64,000 nucleotides of DNA from the NCBI RefSeq assembly GCF_017877355.1, contig NZ_JAGIPR010000001.1, forward strand, positions 767,984-831,983, read 5' to 3'. This document shows, one piece after another, positions 1-9,174 of this stretch (its first letter is position 1; each line of letters opens with the position of its first letter). Source of the stretch: Chryseobacterium jejuense (GTDB taxonomy: Bacteria > Bacteroidota > Bacteroidia > Flavobacteriales > Weeksellaceae). A model generated the notes under the pieces. That model did no database searches, was not told the origin of the DNA, and saw nothing but the letters and a program-made list of their open reading frames with translations. The position numbers and the translations under genes are program-made.

Positions 1-1
1 T

Positions 2-109
2 GCTTTTGGAAATCATCTTGCCAATATTGGAGGAACTGTAATTGTTGGCAGTGACAGAGGGATTGAACTCAATACCAACTCTACTCATCTGATGAGGGCA
101 GAATATTAA
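2..109 (+). CDS. C-terminal end of an unidentified protein (partial)
   Basis: An open frame enters from the left edge and ends at TAA 107-109, giving 35 residues that end in MRAEY. The peptide is glycine- and asparagine-rich (VIVGSDRGIELN) and has no motif I can assign. A strong hairpin 28 bases after the stop supports a real 3' end. The product cannot be named from this tail. Confidence 0.5.
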   Translation, partial: AFGNHLANIGGTVIVGSDRGIELNTNSTHLMRAEY

Positions 110-136
110 TAAAAACAGTAAAGCAATTTCCTAAAA

Positions 137-164
137 AATAATCCTTCCAACTGGAAGGATTATT
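137..164 (+). terminator. Hairpin terminator after the left-edge gene
   Basis: A perfect 12-bp stem (AATAATCCTTCC with its complement) closes a 4-base AACT loop 28 bases after the stop at 109. It is followed by TTTCTAT, a short T-rich tract, so it most likely ends plus-strand transcription. Confidence 0.6.
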
Positions 165-314
165 TCTATATAATTAGAATAGCCACTAATACACTAATTA
201 TTTTATCCGTGCATTAATGGCAAAGAATAATTGTGTCCATTTAAACGGAGAAATGTTATAGGAATATATTAGGATATCAATATTAACATAAATAACATGC
301 TTATTAACAATAAT

Positions 315-355
315 AAAGCCTCCTTAAAGTTGTTTTAAAGAGGCTTTGTTTTTTT
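315..355. terminator. Terminator hairpin between convergent genes
   Basis: An 8-bp outer stem AAAGCCTC/GAGGCTTT at 315-322 and 340-347 has an additional inner TTAAA/TTTAA pairing. It is followed on the plus strand by GTTTTTTT. It lies just after the stop of the minus-strand gene that ends at 366. The T run favours plus orientation, but the AT-rich far side could serve the minus strand as well. Confidence 0.5.
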
Positions 356-365
356 ATTATATCTG

Positions 366-905
366 TTATAAAGGAGATATATACACTTCTATTTTAGTTC
401 CGTCATAGTTGAAAGTTCCATCAGAATTGATCTTTCCAAGAACCCATTTCATGTCTACCGGAACAGACCATGCAGAACCTAATGCAAATCCATTAACGGA
501 TCTGATCTCATTTCCATTTCCTGTTGTAATCGCTGAATGAAACCATGTTTTGTCGATAGGTCTATAGAAACCAATGGCTTTTCCTTTAGGAATCGGAGAA
601 TATCCATCCCATTTTTTCCCTCCCGGATAGTTGAAGGTTTCTAACCACTTTTGACCTGCTGATCCTGCCAATTGATCAGGACTGATGCGAGCTCCTCTCA
701 TGTACAGGGCATAAGCAACTACATCATGGCATACTCCGCTACTGTACTTTGAAATATTTTCTGCTCCTGAAAGAACGGCATGTGCTACAGGTGCCCTTTC
801 AGATAAAGATAGTTGAGCCTTCCTGGCTCCTTCTGGTGTTACTGACATATTAAGAATATTTTGTTTGGTTACTGTAAAGATAGTCTTTTTTACCCAATCT
901 GGCAT
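366..905 (-). CDS. Small unknown protein with Cys-His dyad, possibly papain-like fold
   Basis: The 179-residue protein has no signal peptide or membrane segment. It contains GVCHD (Cys59, His60), followed by an alternating hydrophobic helix, a WFHSA segment (His123) and SVNG (Asn138). This order of Cys, His and Asn resembles NlpC/P60 or other papain-fold hydrolases and amidases, but that is an inference from spacing only. The stop lies 39 bases upstream of nothing on this strand but 39 bases after the surface-protein gene at 945-2090, so the two may be cotranscribed. A second in-frame ATG at 848 (MSVTPEG) is an alternative start. I do not recognise the family. Confidence 0.6.
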   Translation of the reverse strand: MPDWVKKTIFTVTKQNILNMSVTPEGARKAQLSLSERAPVAHAVLSGAENISKYSSGVCHDVVAYALYMRGARISPDQLAGSAGQKWLETFNYPGGKKWDGYSPIPKGKAIGFYRPIDKTWFHSAITTGNGNEIRSVNGFALGSAWSVPVDMKWVLGKINSDGTFNYDGTKIEVYISPL

Positions 906-944
906 TCCCTAATCACCAGGTCCTTACTTGAAAGTATCTGTTAT

Positions 945-2090
945 TTAATCTTTTGCCTGTGAAACCCTTGTAATATTGTCAATAATAATGTCCATTGCTG
1001 TATCTGATTTAATTTTAATAGTATACCCATTAGTAAAAGAAGAAGGATCTGCGACAGTAGTAAGATAGAAAACAAGATTGCCCGTAGTAACCCCGTTAGG
1101 TGCAACGGCTGTCTGATCTATTGAAAATGTATTATTCATATTAGACATATTAACAGTTACAAATGCTACCGAACCATTATTTTTGTTTTCATATTTGGTA
1201 ATGATTCTCCAGGTGTGAACCTGCCCTGCTACTGAATTGTCAAGAAATTTACCGTTACTCTGGTCATATATATTGGCTACGGCTGGAAAAGCAATGTTTT
1301 CGGGCCAGCTTGTTGTAGGGTTTGGTGAGAAGTCTGTTGCAATATTAACCGGAGTCTGATAGATGATATTCTGATAATTGTTTAAAGAAATTCCTCCTGA
1401 TGTTCTAAAGGCAAAAGATGGTTTTATTCCTGCTCCACTGTTCATTTTTACAACTCCTTCATCGGCTGTTGTAAGGGTTTGTGAAGAAATCATTGTGCTC
1501 CATTGCGTTCCATTATAGTAACGTAATGTTTTATTGGATGAGTCGTATATAATCATTCCTGCTACAGGGTTACTAATATTGGCTGGTGGATTGGTATTTC
1601 TGGGTAATATAAGTGTTGAATTTGCTGAGCTGATATCAACAATTCCTTGTGGGGCATTGGTTCCAATTCCAACTTTTCCATCTGAATCTATTCTTAGTCT
1701 TTCGTTATCATTGGTCTTTAAAACGAAAGGCTGTGCATTGGTACTTCCTATAAAGTCTGTACCAGAAAGATTATTACCTGTTGTTTTCCAACTGGTGGAT
1801 AGTATTGAGTTTAAAGTAAGGGCATCAATAACTTTAGTCCATGAAGTACCATTACTCAGATAAATCCCTGGTGTTACATCATTGGTTGTAGCGGTGTTAT
1901 AAAGAAACATTCCTTCACTATATATATTGGATGTGGTGGAGGTAAGCGCTACTTTATTCAAAAGCAAACCTTTATTGGAAGAACCTAAGGTAAGATCAGA
2001 ATTCAGATCAGGAGTTGTTGTTCCGATCCCTACTTGAGCTAATAAAAAAGCTGAGTAAATAATACTGATAAATAAGCTAATTTTTTTCAT
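945..2090 (-). CDS. Secreted repeat-containing surface protein (flavobacterial GIGTTTP type)
   Basis: The 381-residue product starts at ATG 2088-2090, where MKKISLFISI begins a clear signal peptide ending in LLAQ. Upstream in-frame sequence (to 2696) lacks a signal peptide and looks like an acetyltransferase relic, so it was excluded. The mature protein contains VGIGTTTP and VGIGTNAP segments and phrases such as GMIIYDSSNKTLRYYNGTQW, typical of flavobacterial surface proteins built from tail-fibre-like beta repeats. The C-terminal third (from about residue 200) is a distinct, probably beta-rich domain. No classical T9SS sorting tail is visible. Function is unknown; adhesion or a structural role is a guess. 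Confidence 0.75.
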   Translation of the reverse strand: MKKISLFISIIYSAFLLAQVGIGTTTPDLNSDLTLGSSNKGLLLNKVALTSTTSNIYSEGMFLYNTATTNDVTPGIYLSNGTSWTKVIDALTLNSILSTSWKTTGNNLSGTDFIGSTNAQPFVLKTNDNERLRIDSDGKVGIGTNAPQGIVDISSANSTLILPRNTNPPANISNPVAGMIIYDSSNKTLRYYNGTQWSTMISSQTLTTADEGVVKMNSGAGIKPSFAFRTSGGISLNNYQNIIYQTPVNIATDFSPNPTTSWPENIAFPAVANIYDQSNGKFLDNSVAGQVHTWRIITKYENKNNGSVAFVTVNMSNMNNTFSIDQTAVAPNGVTTGNLVFYLTTVADPSSFTNGYTIKIKSDTAMDIIIDNITRVSQAKD

Positions 2091-2106
2091 GATTATATTT
2101 TTAATT

Positions 2107-2474
2107 GTTAATGGTACTGCAATCCAGCAGTTTTTTCCTATTCTTATGTTTTTTCTGTTTACACACTGAAGCCTTATGAGAGAAGTAAGATCTTCGTAAT
2201 TATGATTTTCAGGAAGGAAGCGCAGGTATTGCCCTGTTATACAATCATCTCCTATTTCTCCCATCTGGAGAAACCTACCCCAGGATATTCTTGAAAGGCA
2301 GAAAAAATGAAGCTGCCTTCCAAGTAACAAATCTTTGCTTTTTCTTGAGAAGAGTACTTTAATACCCTGTAAAAAGCTCCCCTGAATCAGGGTAAACTGC
2401 AGAACCATTCGGGAACTCAGATTTTTACCAAACGAGAAAGAGGGATTTCTCCTTTGTAAAATAAACTTTTTCAT
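2107..2474 (-). pseudogene. Decayed hexapeptide-repeat O-acetyltransferase (WcaF/colanic-acid type)
   Basis: Read on the minus strand from the ATG at 2474, the translation carries pieces of a left-handed beta-helix acetyltransferase: an N-terminal FGKNLSSR region, then SRISWG, then GDDCITGQY, PENHNYEDL, LIRLQ and IGKNCWIA. In intact capsule or colanic-acid acetyltransferases these blocks are separated by further hexapeptide turns and followed by about 40 more residues. Here SRISWGRFLQ jumps directly to the GDDC block, and the 3' end runs into the promoter region of the surface-protein gene. The remaining frame is open by chance into the next gene. The relic call rests on remembered family motifs; a search would settle it. 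Confidence 0.6.
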
Positions 2475-2706
2475 TGTGTAGTTAGAATCATGTGTATTAA
2501 TGTTTGGAGTATGATAAGAAGACAAAAAGCGTAATTTTATCATCTTTTCTGATCTGGTACTGGTAAGTATTCTGATACTTAAAGTTTGCTTTATTTTCCG
2601 TAGGTTTCTTTTCTTCGAAAAGGCTTTGTGTTTTGCATGAAGAAATAAGAGCAGGAAAAGTAAAATAACTGGCTGGGTATTGATTCTGGTTTCCATAGCT
2701 TATTTT

Positions 2707-3144
2707 TTAGAAAAGCATAGAAAAAAGACGGAAGATGCCGTTGTTTCTGTTGCCTTTATCAATTTCTTCCTGTATCTTTAGAATTCTGTTGATTGTACTC
2801 TGCATTTTCTGACATACAGTGTGATCTTTGACCAGATAATCAAAAGCCCCGTATTTCAAAGCGTCTACTGCAGTATTGATTTCCTTTTGTCCGGAAACTA
2901 TAATGACATAAATATTAGAATTATACCTTTTAATCTTTTTAAGAGTTTCAAAACCATTCATGTCATCCATACTATGATCCAGAAAGATGATATCAGGCTT
3001 AAGATCAAGATTATTAAGACATTCGTCTCCGGTCTCGAAATAGATGATGTCAGTATAGTTAAGGTTTTTGAGATACTGTTCATAAGCATTTGCACAGAAC
3101 AGATCATCATCTACAATAAAGAATTTTAAGGGATTAGGGTTCAT
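2707..3144 (-). CDS. Single-domain response regulator (CheY-like receiver)
   Basis: The 145-residue protein is almost entirely a receiver domain. The acidic pocket is D12-D13-D14, the phosphoacceptor is D56 (IIFLD), with S84 in IIVSG and the conserved K106 in YLVKD. A short basic tail follows but no output domain, so it probably acts by protein contact or phosphotransfer. The receiver closely resembles that of the sigma-54 activator at 6896-8242: both share the FIVxDD start and a run SGQxxIxTAxxxLKxGAxDYxVK. This suggests recent duplication and a shared kinase. It lies 3' of the hybrid kinase gene but behind that gene's terminator, so it may have its own promoter. Confidence 0.85.
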   Translation of the reverse strand: MNPNPLKFFIVDDDLFCANAYEQYLKNLNYTDIIYFETGDECLNNLDLKPDIIFLDHSMDDMNGFETLKKIKRYNSNIYVIIVSGQKEINTAVDALKYGAFDYLVKDHTVCQKMQSTINRILKIQEEIDKGNRNNGIFRLFSMLF

Positions 3145-3280
3145 TGTGTATCATTTTCAAAAATAAAATCACATACAATGCCTTGATTTATTTGTTTGAT
3201 TTTCAGTTATTTATGTTTTTATATTTCCATTTTATGGAAAATAAACTGATTTTTGGAAAAATAATGAGAATAAAACGAAC

Positions 3281-3313
3281 AAAAAAGCCTCATGTTTTCA
3301 ATACATGAGGCTT
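3281..3313 (-). terminator. Terminator of the hybrid histidine kinase gene
   Basis: An 11-bp perfect stem (AAGCCTCATGT and complement, 3285-3295 with 3303-3313) has a 7-base loop. On the minus strand it is followed by TTTTTT, and it lies 29 bases after the kinase stop. Confidence 0.8.
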
Positions 3314-3341
3314 CTGATTCTTTTGAGTTTATTCTGATAAT

Positions 3342-6300
3342 CTACAGTTCATTTGCTTTTAAAAGCTCTATAACTTCAGAGAGAGTTTTTTCTATTGCGT
3401 CAGAAAGGTTTTGCATTTCTAAAAATAATTCAGGGGTTTGTTCCTCCTCTTTTGCTTTTGTTTCGAGTGTTCTGATATTTTCAACAATGGAATTAATACC
3501 CATACCTTCTATGCCGGGTCTTATTTTATGCATCAATTTAGCCACTTCATGATAATTTTGCGATTGAAAGCAGGTATGCATCTGTATAATGGCACTTTCT
3601 GTCTGACTGATGAATATGGAAATCATTTTTTTTACAAATTCTTCATTACCTCTGCTTAATGTACGGATAGCACCAAGATCATACAGACGGGAACCAGAAG
3701 TTTCCGTAGTTTTATTTTTATAACCTGATGTTTTTGAAAGCTTAGTATACTTATAAAGCATATCCAGAAGCATCTCTTCCGAAAAAGGTTTTGTAACATA
3801 GTCATTCATACCTGCTGATTTACATTTTTCAATTTCTGTTTTGAACGCATTGGCTGTAAGGGCAATAATGGGAGTGGTTAAGAGGTATTTTTTTCTGAGG
3901 ATTTTAGTAGTTTCTATTCCATCAAGCTCCGGCATCTGAATATCCATCAGAATAATATCAAACTTTTCTTTCTTTAAGATTTGTATTGCCTGGCTTCCGT
4001 TTTCGGCTTCCGTAACGTTACATTTAAAATTCTGAAGGGTATTTTGGGCTACTACTCTGTTCATCTCATTATCTTCTACAAGCAGAACTTTAATTCCGGC
4101 AACAGAAGTGGTAGGGTAATTTTCCTTTTTATCAGTATTATGCTCAAGAAATTCTTTATAGAGAGTTAAAGTAATTTGTATGACCGTACCTTTATTTTTT
4201 TCACTTTCAATATTGATTTTTCCATGCATTAGCTTTACTAATTCCTGGGTAATAGCCATTCCAAGGCCGGTTCCTCCGAATCTTCTTGCAATACTCTCAT
4301 CTTCCTGATAGAATTTTTTGAAAATTTTGTCAGCAAAGCCCTTGCTCATTCCAATTCCGGTATCAGAAACAGTCAATCTAATCTTCTGAGTGGATGGGTG
4401 ATCTTCCAATACACTGCATTCTACTTTGATTTCCCCTTTCTGGGTAAACTTTAATGAGTTCCCGATCAGGTTGAAAAGGATCTGTTCTATTCTGAGCTGA
4501 TCTCCTTTGAAATCCGAAGCCATATCCGGCGAATATTGTGAGTGGAGTTTTAGCTTTTTTTGTTTTGCTTTGGGACTGAGGATGCTAATGATACTGTTAA
4601 TAGAGTCTTTTAAAGAAAAACCTTTCACCTCGAGGGACATTTCGCCTGATTCAATTTTAGAAATATCCAGAATATTATTAATAATTGATAGAAGATGCCG
4701 GGAAGCCTGAGTACTATTTTCTACCAGGACAGTCTGAGAGGAAGATAGTTTTTGTCTTTCCAGTTCACGTAAAAATCCGATAATGGCATTAAGAGGGGTT
4801 CTGATTTCATGGCTCATTGTAGCAAGAAATACTTCTTTAGCTTTTGAGGCTTCCTGAGCTTTCTCTTTTTGCTTTTGTAGGTCTTCTTCCAGCCTTTTCT
4901 GATCTGTGATATCCAGATGTATTCCTATGGAACCTATAAGATTGCCTTTATCATCATAATTGGGAGCTCCGCTTATTGCCCACCATCTCAGTTCTCCGGC
5001 TTTATTTTTTACGGGAACCTGGTAAACGCTGGAAACTCCGCTTCTCCGCAGCCGGATTTGTTTTTTTACCAATTCCATATCCTTTTCATGATGTATAAAA
5101 AGTTCTGCGGGGTTTCTGCCTACAATTTCTTCTACTTCATAACCGGAAACATTACAGAAACTCTGGTTGGCATATTGTATGACCTCATTCATATCCACCT
5201 CAAGAAGTCCCAGGTTCATATTGGCAATCATGTTCCGGTATTTCTGTTCCTGTAGTTTCATATTATGTTCGGATCTTTTTCTTTCTGAAATATCCTGAAT
5301 AAAAGAACAATAGAACTCTTGTTCCTCTTGTTGAAATGAAATGATGGATATTTCCATAGGAAATTCTTCACCGGATTTTTTGATAGCCGGAAGCTGAATC
5401 TGCCTGTTAAGAATCGAGTTTTTTTCGTCTGCTACATAGTTTTTATAGTTCTCTATATGTTTTTGCGGAATAATGGTCTCAAAAATATTTCTGCCTATGA
5501 CTTCATTTTTCTGCCAGCCAAATATTGTTTCTGCACTTTTATTCCAGAATATAATTTCACCGACAGAGTTTATCGTAATAATGGCATTAATGGCAGAATC
5601 CATAATCAGCCGGCTTCTTTGTTCGCTCTGCTGTAAAAGGCTCTGGTTGGTTATCTTTTCTGTAACATCTCCAAATTTCCAGATATGACCATCCTGTTTG
5701 TTCCTTGTCTCAAAAGTATAATGATCGATTTCTAAAAACCTTCCATCCTTCGTTTCAGCAAGTCTCCCTGTGACCTTCTGACCGTTGCTTTCTGCAATTA
5801 TTTTTTCCGAAAGATCATTTTCTTTGAAGAGGGCATTTATTTTTATTTCATACAGGTTTTTGCCTATGATCTCTGACGGAGTTCTGTTGATTTTAAATAT
5901 TTTACAGAAAAGATCGTTGGTGAAAAGAATACGTCCCTGAGGATCTTCCATCAATATTCCATACTGAAGATTAGAGATAAAGGTTTTGAGCAGCTCCACA
6001 GTCTGGGTAAGGTTGCTTTTAATTTTAAATCTTTCCTGGGCATTCACCAGAACTTTTGAAAAAAGAGTAAGTAATTCTGTTTCGGTATCACTAAAATGAT
6101 GGAGTTTTCTTACCCAGTCAAAACCAATGAATCCTGTACATGATTCTTTTGACATCATCGGTATTACCATAAGGCTCTTGATATCCTGTGAAGAAAGAAG
6201 TTCTTTAAGATTTCCTTCATTTAAATCCTTTACATGGGGTATCGTAATGCTTTTTCCTGCGCTATTTGCTTCTACCCATTCAGGGATTGCTTCAAGAGGT

Positions 6301-6839
6301 ACATTCTGCAGATCATCCATTTGGGGTATAGTTCCGGAAGAACAGTATTCATAGGTATTGGAACATATTCCTGCTTCAAAATTGTAACTGAATATATAAG
6401 CTCTGTCAGCTTTTACAAAGTCTGCCATTTCTTTGAGCGATCTGTTCATGGCAGCATCTATCATTTCGAAAGAAATATTAATATAGTCTGATGAAATATT
6501 CATCAACAGCTTTTTCAGTTTATTCTGCTCGTTCAGCGCTGCCATTATTTCTTTTTTTTCCTGTATCTGGCGGGAAATATAATTGATAAGCTGAGAGCTG
6601 TTACGTAAAGAAATGGCTTTAATATCTTTATCTAAATGTTCTGTTTCCTTATAAATATATTCAATTGACTCCTTCTGGATATCTTTTTCAATTGCTGAAC
6701 TATCATCACCCTTATCCTTTTCGAAAGATTGATAAGATAGATTGACAGCCTGTATAAACTGAGTAAGAGCCGGATCTGAAAGATGATCTTGTGTAAGATA
6801 CTTTTTTATTTGACTTTCAAGTAATTGATGAAATTCCAT
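3342..6839 (-). CDS. Soluble hybrid histidine kinase: GAF, three PAS, HisKA, ATPase, receiver, Hpt
   Basis: The 1165-residue sensor has no membrane segment, so it should sense cytoplasmic cues. Order: helical N-terminus (1-105), GAF (about 110-270), PAS domains at about 285-395, 405-520 and 535-650, each PAS/PAC-like with final DxTE/DISER/DITDQK motifs. HisKA follows with phospho-His H677 in SHEIRTPLN, then the ATPase with N794 and DTGIG (826-830) and GGTGLG. The receiver has phosphoacceptor D966 (LMDIQMP) and K1017. The C-terminal Hpt domain has H1104 in LMHKI. All catalytic residues for a full His-Asp-His relay are present. It follows the sigma-54 activator by 56 bases, so the two probably form an operon, with the Hpt passing phosphate to that activator or to the lone receiver downstream. 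Confidence 0.9.
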   Translation of the reverse strand: MEFHQLLESQIKKYLTQDHLSDPALTQFIQAVNLSYQSFEKDKGDDSSAIEKDIQKESIEYIYKETEHLDKDIKAISLRNSSQLINYISRQIQEKKEIMAALNEQNKLKKLLMNISSDYINISFEMIDAAMNRSLKEMADFVKADRAYIFSYNFEAGICSNTYEYCSSGTIPQMDDLQNVPLEAIPEWVEANSAGKSITIPHVKDLNEGNLKELLSSQDIKSLMVIPMMSKESCTGFIGFDWVRKLHHFSDTETELLTLFSKVLVNAQERFKIKSNLTQTVELLKTFISNLQYGILMEDPQGRILFTNDLFCKIFKINRTPSEIIGKNLYEIKINALFKENDLSEKIIAESNGQKVTGRLAETKDGRFLEIDHYTFETRNKQDGHIWKFGDVTEKITNQSLLQQSEQRSRLIMDSAINAIITINSVGEIIFWNKSAETIFGWQKNEVIGRNIFETIIPQKHIENYKNYVADEKNSILNRQIQLPAIKKSGEEFPMEISIISFQQEEQEFYCSFIQDISERKRSEHNMKLQEQKYRNMIANMNLGLLEVDMNEVIQYANQSFCNVSGYEVEEIVGRNPAELFIHHEKDMELVKKQIRLRRSGVSSVYQVPVKNKAGELRWWAISGAPNYDDKGNLIGSIGIHLDITDQKRLEEDLQKQKEKAQEASKAKEVFLATMSHEIRTPLNAIIGFLRELERQKLSSSQTVLVENSTQASRHLLSIINNILDISKIESGEMSLEVKGFSLKDSINSIISILSPKAKQKKLKLHSQYSPDMASDFKGDQLRIEQILFNLIGNSLKFTQKGEIKVECSVLEDHPSTQKIRLTVSDTGIGMSKGFADKIFKKFYQEDESIARRFGGTGLGMAITQELVKLMHGKINIESEKNKGTVIQITLTLYKEFLEHNTDKKENYPTTSVAGIKVLLVEDNEMNRVVAQNTLQNFKCNVTEAENGSQAIQILKKEKFDIILMDIQMPELDGIETTKILRKKYLLTTPIIALTANAFKTEIEKCKSAGMNDYVTKPFSEEMLLDMLYKYTKLSKTSGYKNKTTETSGSRLYDLGAIRTLSRGNEEFVKKMISIFISQTESAIIQMHTCFQSQNYHEVAKLMHKIRPGIEGMGINSIVENIRTLETKAKEEEQTPELFLEMQNLSDAIEKTLSEVIELLKANEL

Positions 6840-6895
6840 GACGTCTTTTGGGGATTGGTTATACTGTTAGAAAATCATGATCTTGAATGCAGAGA

Positions 6896-8242
6896 TTATT
6901 TGTTCTGTAAAAGATTATAAATAGTTGATTTGCCAATATCTAAAACCTGTGCAGTTTTCATAATATCATTATTATTTTTCTTAAGGTGATAAAGAATAAT
7001 CTCTGTAGTAAACTGCTTAAGTGTTTTTTCTGCAGAAATGAAAAGGTCTTCTTTATTTCCTATGGGGTTAAAATGTATGTCTTCCGGTTGTATTTCATTG
7101 TCATCTGCCATTACACAAGCCAGATCAATAACAGATTTAAGCTCACGGACATTTCCAGGAAACGGATATTTTGTAAGCTTGTCCATTGCTTCGCTACTAA
7201 GTGCAAAGGGATTCATTCCGTTTTCTTTAGCAAATAATTTGATGAAATGTCTGGCCAGAATAATAACATCCTGATCTCTGTCACGGAGAGGAGGTAATTC
7301 TATAGGCAAACCTACAATTCTATAGTACAGATCCTCGCGAAAGTTTCCTTTTTTTACTTCTTCTGCAAGGTTTTTATGGGTTGCAATAATAAGCCGGGCA
7401 TCGAATTTTATTTTCTGTGTTCCGCCTATTCTTGTAACTTCTCTTTCCTGTAAAGCTCTTAGTAATTTGCTTTGGAGATTGATATCCAGTTCTGCAATTT
7501 CATCGAGGAAAATAGTCCCTCCATCTGCCTGTTCAAATTTTCCGGAACTTTTGGATAAAGCTCCTGTAAAAGCCCCTTTTTCATGGCCAAAAAATTCACT
7601 TTCAATAAGTTCTTTCGGAATTGCGGCCATATTGATGGCAACAAAGGGTTTATTTTTACGGTCAGAATTATAATGAATGGTTTTGGCCACTACTTCTTTT
7701 CCGGTACCGGTTTCACCTGTAATAGATACGTTGATATTGGTTTTTACAGCTTTACTGATTTTTTTGAAAACCTCCTTTATAGCCTCACTTTGGCCTATTA
7801 TGTTTTTCTCAAAAGAATATTTTTTTTCAAGCTCTTCTTTCAGTTCCTCCACTTCTTTTTTCAGAGAAATAGTTTCTTTTACCTTGAGGATACTGTTCCA
7901 TAACATTTCTTTGGTGTGTTCATTTTTCACGATATAATCATGAGCACCTGATTTTAGAAAATTGATTGCCGTCTCTATATCGTCCTGGCCGCTAATAATA
8001 ATGATTGGGACAGAGGGTTGTGCTTCCTTGAGTTTTTTAAACAGAACATCTCCTTTCATATCAGGCAGACCAAAATCAATACAGATAATATCCGGATTGA
8101 GATATAAGCCGGACAAACAATCTTTTGCCGTATCAAATGCAATGATTTCATGATCAGGATTAAGGGAGAGATGATATTTTAACATTTCACTAAAAAACAT
8201 ATCATCTTCCACAATGAATATTTTTGTGTAATTTGGTTTCAT
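6896..8242 (-). CDS. Sigma-54-dependent response regulator (NtrC family)
   Basis: The 448-residue protein has a receiver domain with acidic pocket E12-D13-D14, phosphoacceptor D56 and K106. A coiled linker (122-142) leads to an AAA+ domain with Walker A GETGTGKE (176-183), the sigma-54 contact loop GAFTGA (223-228) and Walker B GGTIFLDE (241-248). The C-terminus (about 420-448) is a Fis-type helix-turn-helix with KTAQVLDIGKSTIYN. It should activate RpoN promoters when phosphorylated. It is the first gene of a unit with the hybrid kinase 56 bases downstream. No sigma-54 promoter was recognised within the window, so its targets may be elsewhere. Confidence 0.92.
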   Translation of the reverse strand: MKPNYTKIFIVEDDMFFSEMLKYHLSLNPDHEIIAFDTAKDCLSGLYLNPDIICIDFGLPDMKGDVLFKKLKEAQPSVPIIIISGQDDIETAINFLKSGAHDYIVKNEHTKEMLWNSILKVKETISLKKEVEELKEELEKKYSFEKNIIGQSEAIKEVFKKISKAVKTNINVSITGETGTGKEVVAKTIHYNSDRKNKPFVAINMAAIPKELIESEFFGHEKGAFTGALSKSSGKFEQADGGTIFLDEIAELDINLQSKLLRALQEREVTRIGGTQKIKFDARLIIATHKNLAEEVKKGNFREDLYYRIVGLPIELPPLRDRDQDVIILARHFIKLFAKENGMNPFALSSEAMDKLTKYPFPGNVRELKSVIDLACVMADDNEIQPEDIHFNPIGNKEDLFISAEKTLKQFTTEIILYHLKKNNNDIMKTAQVLDIGKSTIYNLLQNK

Positions 8243-8256
8243 AAGTAATTAATAAA

Positions 8257-8264
8257 CAAATTTA
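8257..8264 (-). promoter_or_regulatory. Candidate -7 box for the sigma-54 activator/kinase operon
   Basis: TAAATTTG on the minus strand fits the Bacteroidota consensus TAnnTTTG and lies 15 bases before the ATG at 8242. No clear TTTG -33 element accompanies it, so the call is weak. Confidence 0.3.
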
Positions 8265-8517
8265 TCAAATAATATGTCATTTTTTTGTTAGAGACAGTCT
8301 TTTATTTAAAAAAATACATTTTCTTATTCCGTGCAATGATTTGTTTATAGCTATTGAATTGATTTTCAGATGATTGATTTGTTTGTTTTAATTCTCTATT
8401 TGGAGATTTTTATGAAAATTATCAAATATTCTGAAGAAGTTTTAACACTACCAGAACTTTATTGCATTAATAGATCAAGGCTTATATTTATTCAGCGTAT
8501 ATAAAAATATCAGAAGT

Positions 8518-9021
8518 TTACACTTCCAGTTGGAAAAGTCCCATCGTAGCATTATGATAATGATCCGGACGGCCTTCTGTATCAGTCATTTTTTTATCTC
8601 CAAGATAAGTAAATCCACACTTCACATAGTAGTCTGTTAACCTTTGATTTCCTGCGGTAGTATCCATTCTTACATATCGCTTGTTGTGCTGAGGAGCAAA
8701 TTGTTTTGCCCATTCCACGATCTGTTCTACAAATTTTTGTCCACGGAAATTGGGATTGGTGGCAATTCTGTGTATATAGATGGAAGGATCTTCATTTTTT
8801 TCTTCCCAAACCTGATGATCTTCAAAGGTAATGCTCCATACACAAGCTACTTGCCCATCTACTGTAATTTTAAAATGACGATTTTCGTTGATTTCAGTTT
8901 CGATCATATGTCGATCAAATTCTGGCCATTGTATACCAGATACGGTTTTCTTAAAATCAGAAGCCATTTTGTATAAGCCAAGGACCGCCTCCATATCCTG
9001 CAAAGAAGTATTCGCTATCAT
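8518..9021 (-). CDS. GNAT-family N-acetyltransferase
   Basis: The 167-residue product starts at ATG 9019-9021 (MIANTSLQDM), chosen because a longer frame to 9057 would overlap the divergent gene region and adds no domain sequence. It has the GNAT core: VACVWSITF (beta 4 region), IHRIATNPNFRGQKF (motif A, with R/Q-x-x-G-x acetyl-CoA loop) and a final YYVKCGFTYLGDK (motif B). The substrate is not predictable; possible targets are amines, antibiotics or protein N-termini. It is a single gene with a minus orientation, divergent from the unknown gene at 9175. Confidence 0.8.
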   Translation of the reverse strand: MIANTSLQDMEAVLGLYKMASDFKKTVSGIQWPEFDRHMIETEINENRHFKITVDGQVACVWSITFEDHQVWEEKNEDPSIYIHRIATNPNFRGQKFVEQIVEWAKQFAPQHNKRYVRMDTTAGNQRLTDYYVKCGFTYLGDKKMTDTEGRPDHYHNATMGLFQLEV

Positions 9022-9174
9022 TATTCCTGTTATGGCACGAAGATACGGAAAATGCACGGCACTCTTTCCTTATTGTTATTCAGAATGGGTATAAATACCG
9101 TTAGATTCCTAATGTTACGTTGGGAAACGAAAATAAAAATACTATTTTTATCGGCCAAAAAGAAAAGACCAAGT

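Noticed and set aside
2091..2696. N-terminal extension of the surface protein to a start at 2696 (583 residues)
   Set aside because: The extension lacks a signal peptide, while a clean one begins at 2090. The upstream part resembles a decayed acetyltransferase, so the frame is open by chance.
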